The notes under the pieces: generated by a model | Told to the model about the DNA's origin: nothing | What the model saw: the letters and a program-made list of their open reading frames with translations, nothing else | The model's database searches: none | Program-made: the position numbers and the translations under genes | Shown: in pieces, positions 1-7,878 of the stretch | Layout: the number at the start of each line of letters is the position of its first letter | How positions within the stretch are numbered: the stretch's first letter is position 1 | NCBI GenBank assembly: GCA_964520615.1 | Contig: CAZFNL010000013.1 | Span: forward strand, 1-18,293 | DNA from: JAMCUI01 sp964520615 | GTDB taxonomy: Bacteria > Patescibacteriota > Microgenomatia > 2-02-FULL-39-11 | Length of the DNA stretch: 18,293 nt | Reading direction: 5' to 3'

Positions 1-347
1 AAAAATGCCGAAAGAAATCCACCGTAGGGATTGGATAGTTTCCATCCGATCAGGAAAGCGAAAATAATTCCCACGGTTCCAAATATTACAGACAGTATTC
101 TTCCGGAGAATTCGGTATACCCCAGGAGTTTGTACACGAATGCATCCGAAAGCACCTGGAGAGGCTGATATCCGGAGCGCTGCAGAGTTTGCATGAACGG
201 TTTTCCATTATTGATGTCGCGTCCCAGACTGGAGATATACGCCTCATCTGCCCAGAACGAATGATTGTCTTTGATTCCTTGTAACCGGAAGAACAAACCT
301 AAAAGAACAATAATGAAAAGAATGATTATTGTAAGCCGAACTTTCAT
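1..347 (-). CDS. GT-C membrane glycosyltransferase (GT39/GT83-like), N-terminal part only
   Basis: The ATG is at 347-345 and the frame stays open for 115 residues to the window edge, so the C-terminus is missing. Residues 5-22 form a hydrophobic signal-anchor/first membrane helix. It is followed by SFWADEAYISS, with D34-E35 placed just after the first helix as in the PMT/ArnT-type GT-C families, where this acidic pair sits in the first outer loop and is catalytic. A second hydrophobic segment (about residues 83-102, RILSVIFGTVGIIFAFLIG) matches the helix that follows in the family. By family knowledge it would transfer a sugar from a polyprenyl-phosphate donor on the outer membrane face; the actual donor and acceptor cannot be told. 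The gene starts 29 bases after the stop of its upstream neighbour. A GAGGAA lies about 18 bases before the ATG, too far for a normal ribosome site. Codon use is clearly more GC-rich than in the genes just upstream (0.8-5 kb). Confidence 0.85.
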   Translation of the reverse strand, partial: MKVRLTIIILFIIVLLGLFFRLQGIKDNHSFWADEAYISSLGRDINNGKPFMQTLQRSGYQPLQVLSDAFVYKLLGYTEFSGRILSVIFGTVGIIFAFLIGWKLSNPYGGFLSAF

Positions 348-376
348 TGAATTATTATACTCGATTTCCTCGTTCT

Positions 377-2014
377 TTATTCATAACCATTGAGTTTTCT
401 CACTTCAGGCGTCAGCGTTTTCAGCTGCCGGAAAAACGCGTCATCGTCTGGTGAAAAATCAGGAAACTTGGGATTGATTCTGGGTATGAGCTTGATTGCG
501 ACAACATTGCTTTTTGCGATGATTCGTTTTCCCTGCCAGTAAACCGGTACTTCAACAAAAAAATGCAATAATCCCGTATTCCAATGTAAAGGTACAGTGA
601 ATATTATTTTAGTATTGTCTATATAGTCAATCCGAACATTTTCTGTCTGTCGCTGAGCGCCAACAAGAAAAACTGTGGTAGATCTATCGGATCTTGGATC
701 AAATCCGTGGCCATATAATACTACTTTAGTTGAATAGTAAACAATAGATGGTTGAATAATATTAATCTTCGGATTAAGGGAAATTCGAAGCTGTTTTAAC
801 TGTTCTGTTTTTACTAATTTGTATACATTTGTAGCTATTTTAACGGTATAAATAGAAGTTACACTAATAAATATAATATATATTGACAAGATTACAGTGA
901 ACAAAATTATTCCTATTTTTTTATATATATATTTGGTTATCATTAACGATATTCCAAAAAAAGTCAATAAATCAAGAACGATGGAAAGAAATCCCCAAAT
1001 GATTAAGGTGATTGAGTAAATTAGAATTTGGTAAATTGCTGAGGACCAAACTGTATTTAAAAAAGTATTAAATTCACTTCTTTTAGTAGAAGATTTAAGT
1101 TCAGAGATATTAAGAATGATACCAGAAAATAAAAAAACGTACGCCCAGATACTTGCTTCATCGGCTGCTTTAATATTATGAAAAAGCAAAATTATAAGAG
1201 ATAAAGAAAAGAAAAAAATTACGGCCATGTATGAAACCGAACTGGAAAATCGATTTATTATTGAGTGCCAGATCCAAAGTATTGCTAATATTATAAAAAT
1301 TATTTCTTCTTGTAAATGTAGAATAAAAACGTCAAATAAAATAGTAAGTAAGAGTATTAAAGTAACTGAAAAATAACGTTTTCTTGACAATATCCATGTC
1401 AGTAAGTATAAAAATGGAAAAAAGAAAATAATTATACTAGTACTATTATTAGTATTTGAAGCGAATACTTGAATTTTTATTCCAGTTAATTCTATAAGAT
1501 TCTTTATGTTTGCAAGCAATAATGATTTTGGGTATTTATATGTTGCTACAATAAGAGGTTCTGCAGAACTGATTCCGACTGCATCATCATGGCTGCCTTT
1601 TAATGATTCAAGTTCAACCAGGTACTGTTTATTTTTTGAATCTGGTATAGGAGGAAAACCGAACGGAAAGGACGGAAGGTAATACATTTGAGTAGTATTA
1701 TATCTAGATTGATAATACCATGAGTTGGAATTTTTTTCTTTGATTTTAAATATGAGAATATCGTTTTTTTTTGGACCGAATGAATTAATATGCAAAATTA
1801 CAGAACCAAGATAGTTTTCTTTTGCTGTAAAAATAAGATTAAAATTCTTCTTTGGTACTATTTCCTTATTAAAATATGTCAGATCGACAGAATTATCCGG
1901 GATAGAAATAATCGTGAAGCCTCGATCAGAATGTATAAAAAAAAATATAGAGAGGCAACAACCCAATATAAAAAACAAGAACAACTGTAACGAGCTTAAT
2001 TTTTTTATTCGCAT
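377..2014 (-). CDS. Polytopic membrane protein with C-terminal IPT/TIG-like domain, function unknown
   Basis: 545 residues. A hydrophobic N-terminal helix (about 9-28) is followed by an extracytoplasmic-looking stretch (about 30-190, rich in Asn, Ser and Tyr). About seven or eight hydrophobic segments lie between residues 190 and 395. A soluble C-terminal domain starts near residue 417 (IIQPSIVYYSTKVVLYGHGF...); the pattern of a Pro-Ser start, VxLxGxGF, and 'TKIIFTVP' strands resembles an IPT/TIG immunoglobulin-like fold. The protein ends in an acidic-then-basic tail (residues about 517-545, PDFSPDDDAFFRQLKTL...). I do not recognise an enzyme motif. It sits between two GT-C type proteins, so a role in display, anchoring or assembly of the surface glycan is plausible but inferred. 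The gene is compositionally split: the codons for residues up to about 430 are very AT-rich, those after are not. There is a 30-base gap to the upstream gene and no Shine-Dalgarno motif before the ATG at 2014. Confidence 0.85.
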   Translation of the reverse strand: MRIKKLSSLQLFLFFILGCCLSIFFFIHSDRGFTIISIPDNSVDLTYFNKEIVPKKNFNLIFTAKENYLGSVILHINSFGPKKNDILIFKIKEKNSNSWYYQSRYNTTQMYYLPSFPFGFPPIPDSKNKQYLVELESLKGSHDDAVGISSAEPLIVATYKYPKSLLLANIKNLIELTGIKIQVFASNTNNSTSIIIFFFPFLYLLTWILSRKRYFSVTLILLLTILFDVFILHLQEEIIFIILAILWIWHSIINRFSSSVSYMAVIFFFSLSLIILLFHNIKAADEASIWAYVFLFSGIILNISELKSSTKRSEFNTFLNTVWSSAIYQILIYSITLIIWGFLSIVLDLLTFFGISLMITKYIYKKIGIILFTVILSIYIIFISVTSIYTVKIATNVYKLVKTEQLKQLRISLNPKINIIQPSIVYYSTKVVLYGHGFDPRSDRSTTVFLVGAQRQTENVRIDYIDNTKIIFTVPLHWNTGLLHFFVEVPVYWQGKRIIAKSNVVAIKLIPRINPKFPDFSPDDDAFFRQLKTLTPEVRKLNGYE

Positions 2015-2044
2015 GACTATAAAAGATTAAATTCAATAATTATT

Positions 2045-4366
2045 TTATTTCTTAACTATATGTGAAGAATAAAATTTATAAGCTATTTTAGATATGATGA
2101 AAAATAGACATGATGCAACTGCTATCCCGGATATGAATAAACCGATATTATAATCGTTTTGAATATCATAGTTAATTATTAAAGTGGTAAGTTTCGTAGA
2201 ACCCATATCTTTAGGATTAATATACCACGCATTTGCATAGCCGTTTACTTGCAAGTGAAGGTAGTTGTTAATATATATATTTTGTTTAGTACTTAATTTC
2301 CAATTCTTATCATATGTTTCGTCAAATACTAGTAAAAAAGGTTTAGTGAGATCGTTTTTTATTGAAATACGATATTGAGTAGGATTAACTTTATTAACAG
2401 TATATGAAGTTGGTGTATTTGTATTATGTGTCTGTAAAGCATGTAAGTGGCAATCATTAAGTGATACGTATACAATATTAAAATTAGGACTAGCTGATGC
2501 TTGATTAATATGACTAATTGTAGGATCCTGTAAGCAAACAATTTTATTCGCAATATATATGTGAGGTAAATAATATTCTTCGTTGATCTTATATAACGAA
2601 AGATATTTAGTGTCTTTTATAAGTGATATAAATGGCATTTTTCTAAGTTGTTGCTGGATAATTTTGACTTTTAGTTTATTATCGATAGGTAATTTTTCTA
2701 CTCCAATACCAAAATCAAACACAGAAGGGAAGTCCTTATGTAATAAAATATATTTTATGTTTAATATTCGTAGGGAATTTGTAAGAGATAAAAAATTATT
2801 TTCAAAGGACGCCCCCGTCCAGGAATCTTCGTTAGTTAATCTATTCTTATATTGATTAAAAAACCAGTAAGAATCCAAAATTGGCTTATTAAAAAAGTAT
2901 TTATCTGAATGCGGTCCGGAGTAATAATTATTCCCCCATTTTAATAACAGTCCTGCCCCACTTGGGGCAGGTGGTAAAGCCAGTATTTTAAAATCATTTT
3001 TATCTTTTTTTAAATAACCATTTATTATTGAATAATCAGTTGGATAGTTTGTTAACAATATTTTTGATGTAATATTCTTTCTATTCAAAAAAGGTAAACA
3101 ATACGTAATTACTGCGATTATCAAAGAAAAAAATATTACATATTTGATTTTACGATACGTTTTATTAAACGAAGTTAATAGATCATATATAAATAATCCG
3201 AATAATATTGTATATGAAAATAATATATAGAAAGTAAATTTATGATAAACAGCCCGATACATCCCAAAAATCACGTTATGAGTTATTAGATATTGTGTTA
3301 TTGAACCGAATGGTGGATGTGAACCTTTAGCAAGAAATAACGAGATTACTAATACGATGGCAAAAAATAATTTTAATTTTTTAAATGAATTTATAATTAA
3401 GGAAAACATAATAGAAATAGGTAGAAAAAAACCAGCAATAATAAGTAAGGGATTTTGCATTAGAGACAAATAATTAGGGTCCGTTTGCATGGCATAAGAT
3501 CCAGATAATCTAAACAGATTCAAGAAGGAAGAATATTTACTGTTTACGTTCAACGATGTAAGTAGGCTTGAATTAGCGCTAAAATCTCCATACGGATTTG
3601 ACCCTAAAGCAAACATAGGTATATATATGAATGCAACGAACAATAGAATTAATACTAACGAAGTAATTAGAAATTTGTAGAAATTTTTATTGCTCACATA
3701 AATTTCCTTAATAAAAAAAAGTAAATAGCTCAATATTAATATACAAATCGTGAGTGTATTGGATGGATTTCCTCCAGAAATTATAAGAATTAAGAGAGAA
3801 AAACAAACAGTTTTAATAAAATTAGATCGAACTTGAAAATTAGAAATAAATAAATAAAAAGCCCACGGTAACAGCATGAAAGTTAGGTGATAAGACATCA
3901 AAGGATATGATGCTATGAATAGCAGATAGTGATTAAATATATATAAAAGACCGGAAACCACAGCTGCAGCATTAACTTGTTGTATTTGAATGCTTCTAAG
4001 GTTCTGTTTTATTAGTATTCGAATGAGAAAAAAGATACCTATTCCTCCAACTGAGAAAAATAGTGCATATATTACCCTCTCAACAATAATTGGATTATTT
4101 ATTATATAAAATAACCACAAAATCAACGTAGACCAAATTAATGTCAACGCGGAAGAAACATTGACTTTTCCCGGAGCTGTATAGCTATCCCACATAAATC
4201 GCGCAAGATTAAAAGGTATTCTAGGAAAATTATAGCCAAAGCCATAATCTTCACCAGCAAATGTTTTCTTTATACCTAGAGCAACAATCGTTAATGTGAT
4301 TGAAGATAAAGTCAGGAAAAAAATATAGATGATGGTGGATTTAGCTTTTATTTTTTGACTTAACAT
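2045..4366 (-). CDS. Large GT-C-type membrane glycosyltransferase, AftD/YfhO-like
   Basis: 773 residues, with many membrane helices through about residue 430, a long soluble region (about 450-740) and a final helix (about 742-766). An acidic pair (E39-D40, in AGEDYGFGYN) follows the first helix, as expected for GT-C enzymes. The 'VSGLLYIFNHYLLF' segment near residues 137-150 is like the conserved region of AftD-type (alpha-1,3-arabinofuranosyltransferase, DUF3367) proteins, and 'MYRAVYHKFTFYILF' resembles their Arg...Lys-Phe motif. In the soluble part, 'PFLLVFDETYDKNWKLS' resembles the outer-face domain of YfhO-like proteins. It probably adds or transfers glycosyl units from a lipid carrier outside the cytoplasmic membrane; the specificity is not readable. 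Its ATG lies 26 bases inside the upstream kinase gene, implying translational coupling. The gene is extremely AT-rich (19 G+C in 3001-3100 by hand count) yet contains a GC-rich palindrome at 2952-2971. Confidence 0.8.
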   Translation of the reverse strand: MLSQKIKAKSTIIYIFFLTLSSITLTIVALGIKKTFAGEDYGFGYNFPRIPFNLARFMWDSYTAPGKVNVSSALTLIWSTLILWLFYIINNPIIVERVIYALFFSVGGIGIFFLIRILIKQNLRSIQIQQVNAAAVVSGLLYIFNHYLLFIASYPLMSYHLTFMLLPWAFYLFISNFQVRSNFIKTVCFSLLILIISGGNPSNTLTICILILSYLLFFIKEIYVSNKNFYKFLITSLVLILLFVAFIYIPMFALGSNPYGDFSANSSLLTSLNVNSKYSSFLNLFRLSGSYAMQTDPNYLSLMQNPLLIIAGFFLPISIMFSLIINSFKKLKLFFAIVLVISLFLAKGSHPPFGSITQYLITHNVIFGMYRAVYHKFTFYILFSYTILFGLFIYDLLTSFNKTYRKIKYVIFFSLIIAVITYCLPFLNRKNITSKILLTNYPTDYSIINGYLKKDKNDFKILALPPAPSGAGLLLKWGNNYYSGPHSDKYFFNKPILDSYWFFNQYKNRLTNEDSWTGASFENNFLSLTNSLRILNIKYILLHKDFPSVFDFGIGVEKLPIDNKLKVKIIQQQLRKMPFISLIKDTKYLSLYKINEEYYLPHIYIANKIVCLQDPTISHINQASASPNFNIVYVSLNDCHLHALQTHNTNTPTSYTVNKVNPTQYRISIKNDLTKPFLLVFDETYDKNWKLSTKQNIYINNYLHLQVNGYANAWYINPKDMGSTKLTTLIINYDIQNDYNIGLFISGIAVASCLFFIISKIAYKFYSSHIVKK
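2952..2971. repeat. GC-rich perfect palindrome inside the AftD-like gene
   Basis: Arms CCTGCCCCA and TGGGGCAGG form a 9-bp perfect stem with a 2-base loop (CT). It is 75% G+C in a gene where sampled windows are near 20%. On the coding strand it is read in frame as part of an Ala-Pro-Ser-Gly-Ala-Gly segment. It could be a small dispersed palindromic element, or simply constrained coding sequence for a conserved PxPSGxG motif. I saw no second copy in this window. Confidence 0.6.
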
Positions 4367-4916
4367 AGAGTAATACCGTTTTTATTGTTGATTTAAGTGA
4401 TAATTCAGTGTTTATTATTGGGATATTCTGTGATTTAGCGATTAATAAATATAACTTTCTGAAACGGATAAATTCCTCAATTGTGTATTCACTCTTTCGT
4501 TTTAGAGCTTCATATTCATTTATATCCAATAAAAAGGTTATATCGGCCTTAGGTACTAATTTTGCGTATAGTTTTCCTAAATTTTCTCCGATTATTCCAT
4601 AATACATCAATCTAACAATTTTATCATAAGAATAACGGTCTAAAATTAATGAGCTTTTTTCTAATACGTTTGTATATTTTATATGATTAAGCCAATGATC
4701 TATTAAAGTAAAAGGACTTAAAAGTGTAAAAAAAATTCTCCATTTTTTAATTTGTTTCTCAGTTAATCCAAAACTCTGTTTTGATATCACATAACCGTGA
4801 CTATGAATAGTTTTAATTGATATGAATTTAACGAGCTGTTTCGATAATAACTTTGATAATGTTGATTTACCTGTACCATCCATTCCACAGAATGCAATAA
4901 GTATATTCTTTTTCAT
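4341..4916 (-). CDS. Thymidylate-kinase-like P-loop kinase (glycan-cluster type)
   Basis: 191 residues. A clear Walker A motif, GMDGTGKST, lies at residues 11-19. An Asp-Arg-Tyr (D93-R94-Y95) in 'LILDRYSYD' matches the DRY/DRx motif of thymidylate kinases, and 'ITFLLDINEYEALKRK' matches the strand and LID-proximal region of that fold. The central segment is different from housekeeping Tmk and the LID is short. The setting also argues against housekeeping: its ATG overlaps the stop of the nucleotidyltransferase-like gene (ATGA), and its own end overlaps the GT-C gene by 26 bases. I infer phosphorylation of a glycan precursor or nucleotide-linked metabolite rather than dTMP. The fold is secure; the substrate is unknown. 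Confidence 0.8.
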   Translation of the reverse strand: MKKNILIAFCGMDGTGKSTLSKLLSKQLVKFISIKTIHSHGYVISKQSFGLTEKQIKKWRIFFTLLSPFTLIDHWLNHIKYTNVLEKSSLILDRYSYDKIVRLMYYGIIGENLGKLYAKLVPKADITFLLDINEYEALKRKSEYTIEEFIRFRKLYLLIAKSQNIPIINTELSLKSTIKTVLLYVKSKNKS

Positions 4917-5719
4917 AGCTGAAGCCTATCTTTAATAACATATCTTGCTCCCCACAGTTTATTCCATGCTTTTTTTTCCATAACTGCCTGGAAAAGCGAA
5001 AAATACGAGATGCGATAAGGAAAGTTAACTCTGGAATTAGTTTTAAATAGTTCATTATGCAGACGATCTAGCAATTTTCGCGTTCTGTTGAAGGTCTTAA
5101 TCCATCCATTACATTTTGCCTCATCTTCTAATATCATCCATTGTACTTTTGAAAATTGTGCGTATATATGAAGAGCTTCTCCCAGTCTAAGTTCAGCCTG
5201 TTCGAATGGTAAATGCCCCAAACGGATTAGAATGTCCAGGTTGATGTTTGGGACGAAGAAAGTAACTCCATGGAAGCTATATTTATCTATATTGTTCCAG
5301 ATAAATTTCTTACTGATCTCCGGCGAGTTAGTCCAGGATATTTGATCGTTTATATCGTATGCGATTGGAAGGTGAAGGCTATTAAACTTCATAGCGGTCT
5401 TTTTATTTTTAACAATAATATCTAAATCAGAGGTGATATGAGGATAACAGGAAAATGTTTTTATAACTATAAAAGGTATATTATCAAGATTTTTCTTCAC
5501 AATTTTCAATGAAGCTGCAATGTTGTGTGTATAAGTCTTATATTCGGAGATTAAAGACTCTGGTTCTTTATATGTAATAGCGTAATAATGATCGAGGCGG
5601 TTTTTCCCTAAAAATGAATAAAGACCATCATCAATCCTTGCAAATTTTGCTGAAATTTCCAAAGGGTAGATAGAATAACAAAGTTTGAGAAATTTATTTA
5701 TCTGTTTTAACGGTTCCAT
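4913..5719 (-). CDS. Nucleotidyltransferase-like protein (NTP_transf_5-like)
   Basis: 268 residues from the preferred ATG at 5719. The frame also opens at a TTG at 5806 (297 residues) and an ATG at 5746. I prefer 5719 because it leaves only a 26-base overlap with the upstream glycosyltransferase; the others need 53 or 113 bases and none has a Shine-Dalgarno motif. Residues 83-102 (FIVIKTFSCYPHITSDLDII) look like the nucleotidyltransferase-fold active site, with D98 and D100 as the paired metal-binding Asp residues in an S-D-L-D-I-I-V strand. 'INLDILIRLGHLPFEQAELRL' (about 159-179) supplies a possible third Asp (D162). The usual Gly-Gly/Gly-Ser turn before the DxD is replaced by Thr-Phe-Ser, so activity is uncertain. 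The next gene is a kinase-like P-loop protein overlapping by 4 bases; together they may form a two-gene precursor-activating module (inference). Family call is moderate. Confidence 0.65.
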   Translation of the reverse strand: MEPLKQINKFLKLCYSIYPLEISAKFARIDDGLYSFLGKNRLDHYYAITYKEPESLISEYKTYTHNIAASLKIVKKNLDNIPFIVIKTFSCYPHITSDLDIIVKNKKTAMKFNSLHLPIAYDINDQISWTNSPEISKKFIWNNIDKYSFHGVTFFVPNINLDILIRLGHLPFEQAELRLGEALHIYAQFSKVQWMILEDEAKCNGWIKTFNRTRKLLDRLHNELFKTNSRVNFPYRISYFSLFQAVMEKKAWNKLWGARYVIKDRLQL

Positions 5720-6761
5720 AATAATTAATGATTTTAATATATTCATTATCAGAATACATTGATTTGATGGTTTGTTTAGCCTTAATTCCGAGCCTTTTAA
5801 TCTCAATAGGATGATTCACTAGATGCTGTATTTTTTTACTTATTTCTATTACATTTTCAAAATTATACATCAGACCGTTTCTATTATTCGAAATGATTTC
5901 CTCGTTTCCTTTCATGGTAGACGTTATGACACATTTTCCCAATGCCATGGATTCAACGATGGAAAGAGGGGGCCTGACACCCATCCATCTGAACGGAAGC
6001 AATATTATTTTGCTTTTTAGAATCATGTTGGTCAGTGTTTCATTATAAAGGGGGCGATATACCTGAACGTTGGCTAATTTTCTGATTTTATTCAGTTCGG
6101 TGACACAGTCCTTTTCCCACCGAATCAAGATGGCAAATGATAGTTTTGGCAGTTTTGCAGCTAACGCATACACTAGGTCAAATCCTCTACTCTTGCTTGC
6201 GTCACCAAAAAAGAATATATCCGATGTGCTTTTTTTTATTGGATGTGATTTCAAGAAATATTCATTTAGGCCTAAGCGGGAAATTTGTATGTTACTCTCA
6301 CTAACACCGGCTTCGATTAATTGTTCTTCCAAATATCGTGATGTTACGAAGATGTGTTTTAATCTAAACAAGCAAAAAAGGAATATTTTTTTTTGTATTC
6401 CGTTAATACTCGTTAGATCTTCACAAAAACTGAAAATAAGAGCTTTACGGAATATGAGATTAATGAGCCATATATAAATAATAAAAACTCCGCCGTGCAC
6501 ATGAAGAACATTAGGATCTATATCTATTAGATACTTTAATATTTTTGGAGTATTTAATATATAGGTTTTTAAATCGCCCAAACCTTTGATAAGGAATAGA
6601 TGGAAGTTTTTCGAAGACTCTCTTCTTGCGTTAATATCATTAGAAATGAGATACGCTTCATATCCGTGGTCGGCTGCTTTTTTTGCAAGATTTAAACCCA
6701 TTTTCGGTTCAGCAGTTATATTGACCAGATGATAGTTTGAAAAGAAAAAACAGATTTTCAT
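5694..6761 (-). CDS. Glycosyltransferase family 4 (GT-B fold)
   Basis: 355 residues. The N-terminal Rossmann half begins MKICFFFSNYHLVN and contains 'DPNVLHVHGG', the typical strand-turn of GT4 acceptor domains. The C-terminal half has 'SDIFFFGDASKSRGFD' (donor-domain start, equivalent to the usual G...KG segment) and 'PLSIVESMALGKCVITS', the conserved Glu-containing donor-sugar/nucleotide motif. It is expected to be a cytoplasmic retaining enzyme that uses an NDP-sugar to extend a lipid-linked glycan. A single base separates it from the upstream wecB stop. Local G+C rises to about 42% at 5941-6040 and falls to about 26% at 5801-5900. The donor sugar cannot be assigned; a ManNAc-type donor is only a guess from the neighbour. 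Confidence 0.85.
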   Translation of the reverse strand: MKICFFFSNYHLVNITAEPKMGLNLAKKAADHGYEAYLISNDINARRESSKNFHLFLIKGLGDLKTYILNTPKILKYLIDIDPNVLHVHGGVFIIYIWLINLIFRKALIFSFCEDLTSINGIQKKIFLFCLFRLKHIFVTSRYLEEQLIEAGVSESNIQISRLGLNEYFLKSHPIKKSTSDIFFFGDASKSRGFDLVYALAAKLPKLSFAILIRWEKDCVTELNKIRKLANVQVYRPLYNETLTNMILKSKIILLPFRWMGVRPPLSIVESMALGKCVITSTMKGNEEIISNNRNGLMYNFENVIEISKKIQHLVNHPIEIKRLGIKAKQTIKSMYSDNEYIKIINYYGTVKTDK

Positions 6762-6762
6762 A

Positions 6763-7878
6763 TCACAATGGTTTATTGAGCGCTTCTTTGATAATGGATA
6801 TTATTCGCTTTGATGCTTTGCCGTCACCATAAGGATTTGAATTCGATATCATACTGTGATAAGTAGCCTTATTTGTAAGTAAATTATTTACCGTACTAAC
6901 AATTTTTTCTTTATTGGTTCCGACCAAATTTGCAACTCCTGTATGTACACCTTCCGGTCGTTCTGTTACATTACGTAATACCAATATTGGTTTCTTCAAA
7001 GACGGTGCTTCTTCTTGAATTCCTCCGGAATCGGTAAGTATAAGAAAACTTTTCTTCATAAGAAATACCAAGTCTAGGTATGAAAGTGGCGGTATAAGTA
7101 ATATATTATTTTGGTTCTTAAGGATAGATTGAACTATTTCTTGAACCCGTGGATTAAGATGTACAGGATAGACAAATGCGAAATTGGCATGTTGTTGTGC
7201 AAGTTTTTTAACAGCGTAACAGATAAACATAAGTGGTTTTCCGAAATTTTCTCTACGATGCGCAGTAAGCAAAATGATTTTTTTTCCATGGAGTTTAACC
7301 ATAAGATCTGGTAAGCGTTTATCAATTTTAGATTTGATCATCTGAAGAGCATCCACAATAGTATTTCCAGTGACGTAAACACGTTTTTTATCAATTCCTT
7401 CCCGGATCAGATTATTTCTTGAAAAATTTGTTGGAGTAAAGTGGTAATCTGCAGTATGGCTGATCAATATTCTATTAATTTCCTCAGGGAATGGTTGAAA
7501 TTTATCGAACGAACGAAGACCAGCTTCAATATGACCAATAGGAATATGTCTGTAATAGGCAGTAAGTGCAGCTAAAAAGGCTGAAGTTGTATCTCCTTGG
7601 ACGATAATGAAGTCCGGATTTACTTTTTCGTAGAGTTTGTCTAACTTCATGGTGAGTACGGCTGTTAGATTCGCGAGAGTTTGGTTTTTAGTCATGATAT
7701 CAAGATCATAGTCAGGTTTTATTTTAAAAACATTTAGGATTTGATCAAGCATTTCTCTGTGCTGTGCTGTGACGGCGACAATTGTTCTGAATGATGAATC
7801 TTTTAATAATTGTAGTATTACTGGTGCTAATTTTATCGCTTCAGGTCGGGTCCCGAAAACAACAAGTATTTTTTTCAT
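6763..7878 (-). CDS. wecB: UDP-N-acetylglucosamine 2-epimerase (non-hydrolysing)
   Basis: 371 residues, the usual length for WecB/MnaA. It interconverts UDP-GlcNAc and UDP-ManNAc in the cytoplasm. Conserved signatures are all present: VVFGTRPEAIKLAPVI (R11, E13, K16), TAQHREMLD (H40-R41), VQGDTTSAF (D96), GHIEAGLRS (E118), PFPEEINR (E132), LTAHRRENFG (H207) and TDSGGIQEEAP. These correspond to the substrate and catalytic residues of the family, so an active enzyme is expected. The stop overlaps nothing, but the ATG overlaps the stop of the upstream GT4 gene by 4 bases. No UDP-ManNAc dehydrogenase (wecC) is in the window, so the product may be used as ManNAc, or wecC lies outside. Sampled G+C (7001-7100) is 38%, higher than the genes downstream at 0.8-5 kb. 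Confidence 0.97.
   Translation of the reverse strand: MKKILVVFGTRPEAIKLAPVILQLLKDSSFRTIVAVTAQHREMLDQILNVFKIKPDYDLDIMTKNQTLANLTAVLTMKLDKLYEKVNPDFIIVQGDTTSAFLAALTAYYRHIPIGHIEAGLRSFDKFQPFPEEINRILISHTADYHFTPTNFSRNNLIREGIDKKRVYVTGNTIVDALQMIKSKIDKRLPDLMVKLHGKKIILLTAHRRENFGKPLMFICYAVKKLAQQHANFAFVYPVHLNPRVQEIVQSILKNQNNILLIPPLSYLDLVFLMKKSFLILTDSGGIQEEAPSLKKPILVLRNVTERPEGVHTGVANLVGTNKEKIVSTVNNLLTNKATYHSMISNSNPYGDGKASKRIISIIKEALNKPL

Noticed and set aside
354..359. TATAAT on the minus strand just before the 347 start, as a promoter
   Set aside because: No -35-like element at 16-18 bases and the whole region is A+T-rich, so such hexamers are expected by chance.
4341..4916. Housekeeping thymidylate kinase (tmk)
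   Set aside because: Walker A and DRY motifs fit the fold, but the central and LID regions are divergent and the gene is embedded between glycan genes; function left open.
4913..5806. Longer nucleotidyltransferase-like frame starting at TTG 5806
   Set aside because: It would overlap the upstream glycosyltransferase by 113 bases; the ATG at 5719 gives a 26-base overlap and retains all recognisable domain sequence.
6380..6401. GGAATA...TATTCC inverted repeat with a T-rich loop as a terminator
   Set aside because: Only a 6-bp A/T-heavy stem, lies inside the GT4 coding sequence, and no T-run follows it on the coding strand.
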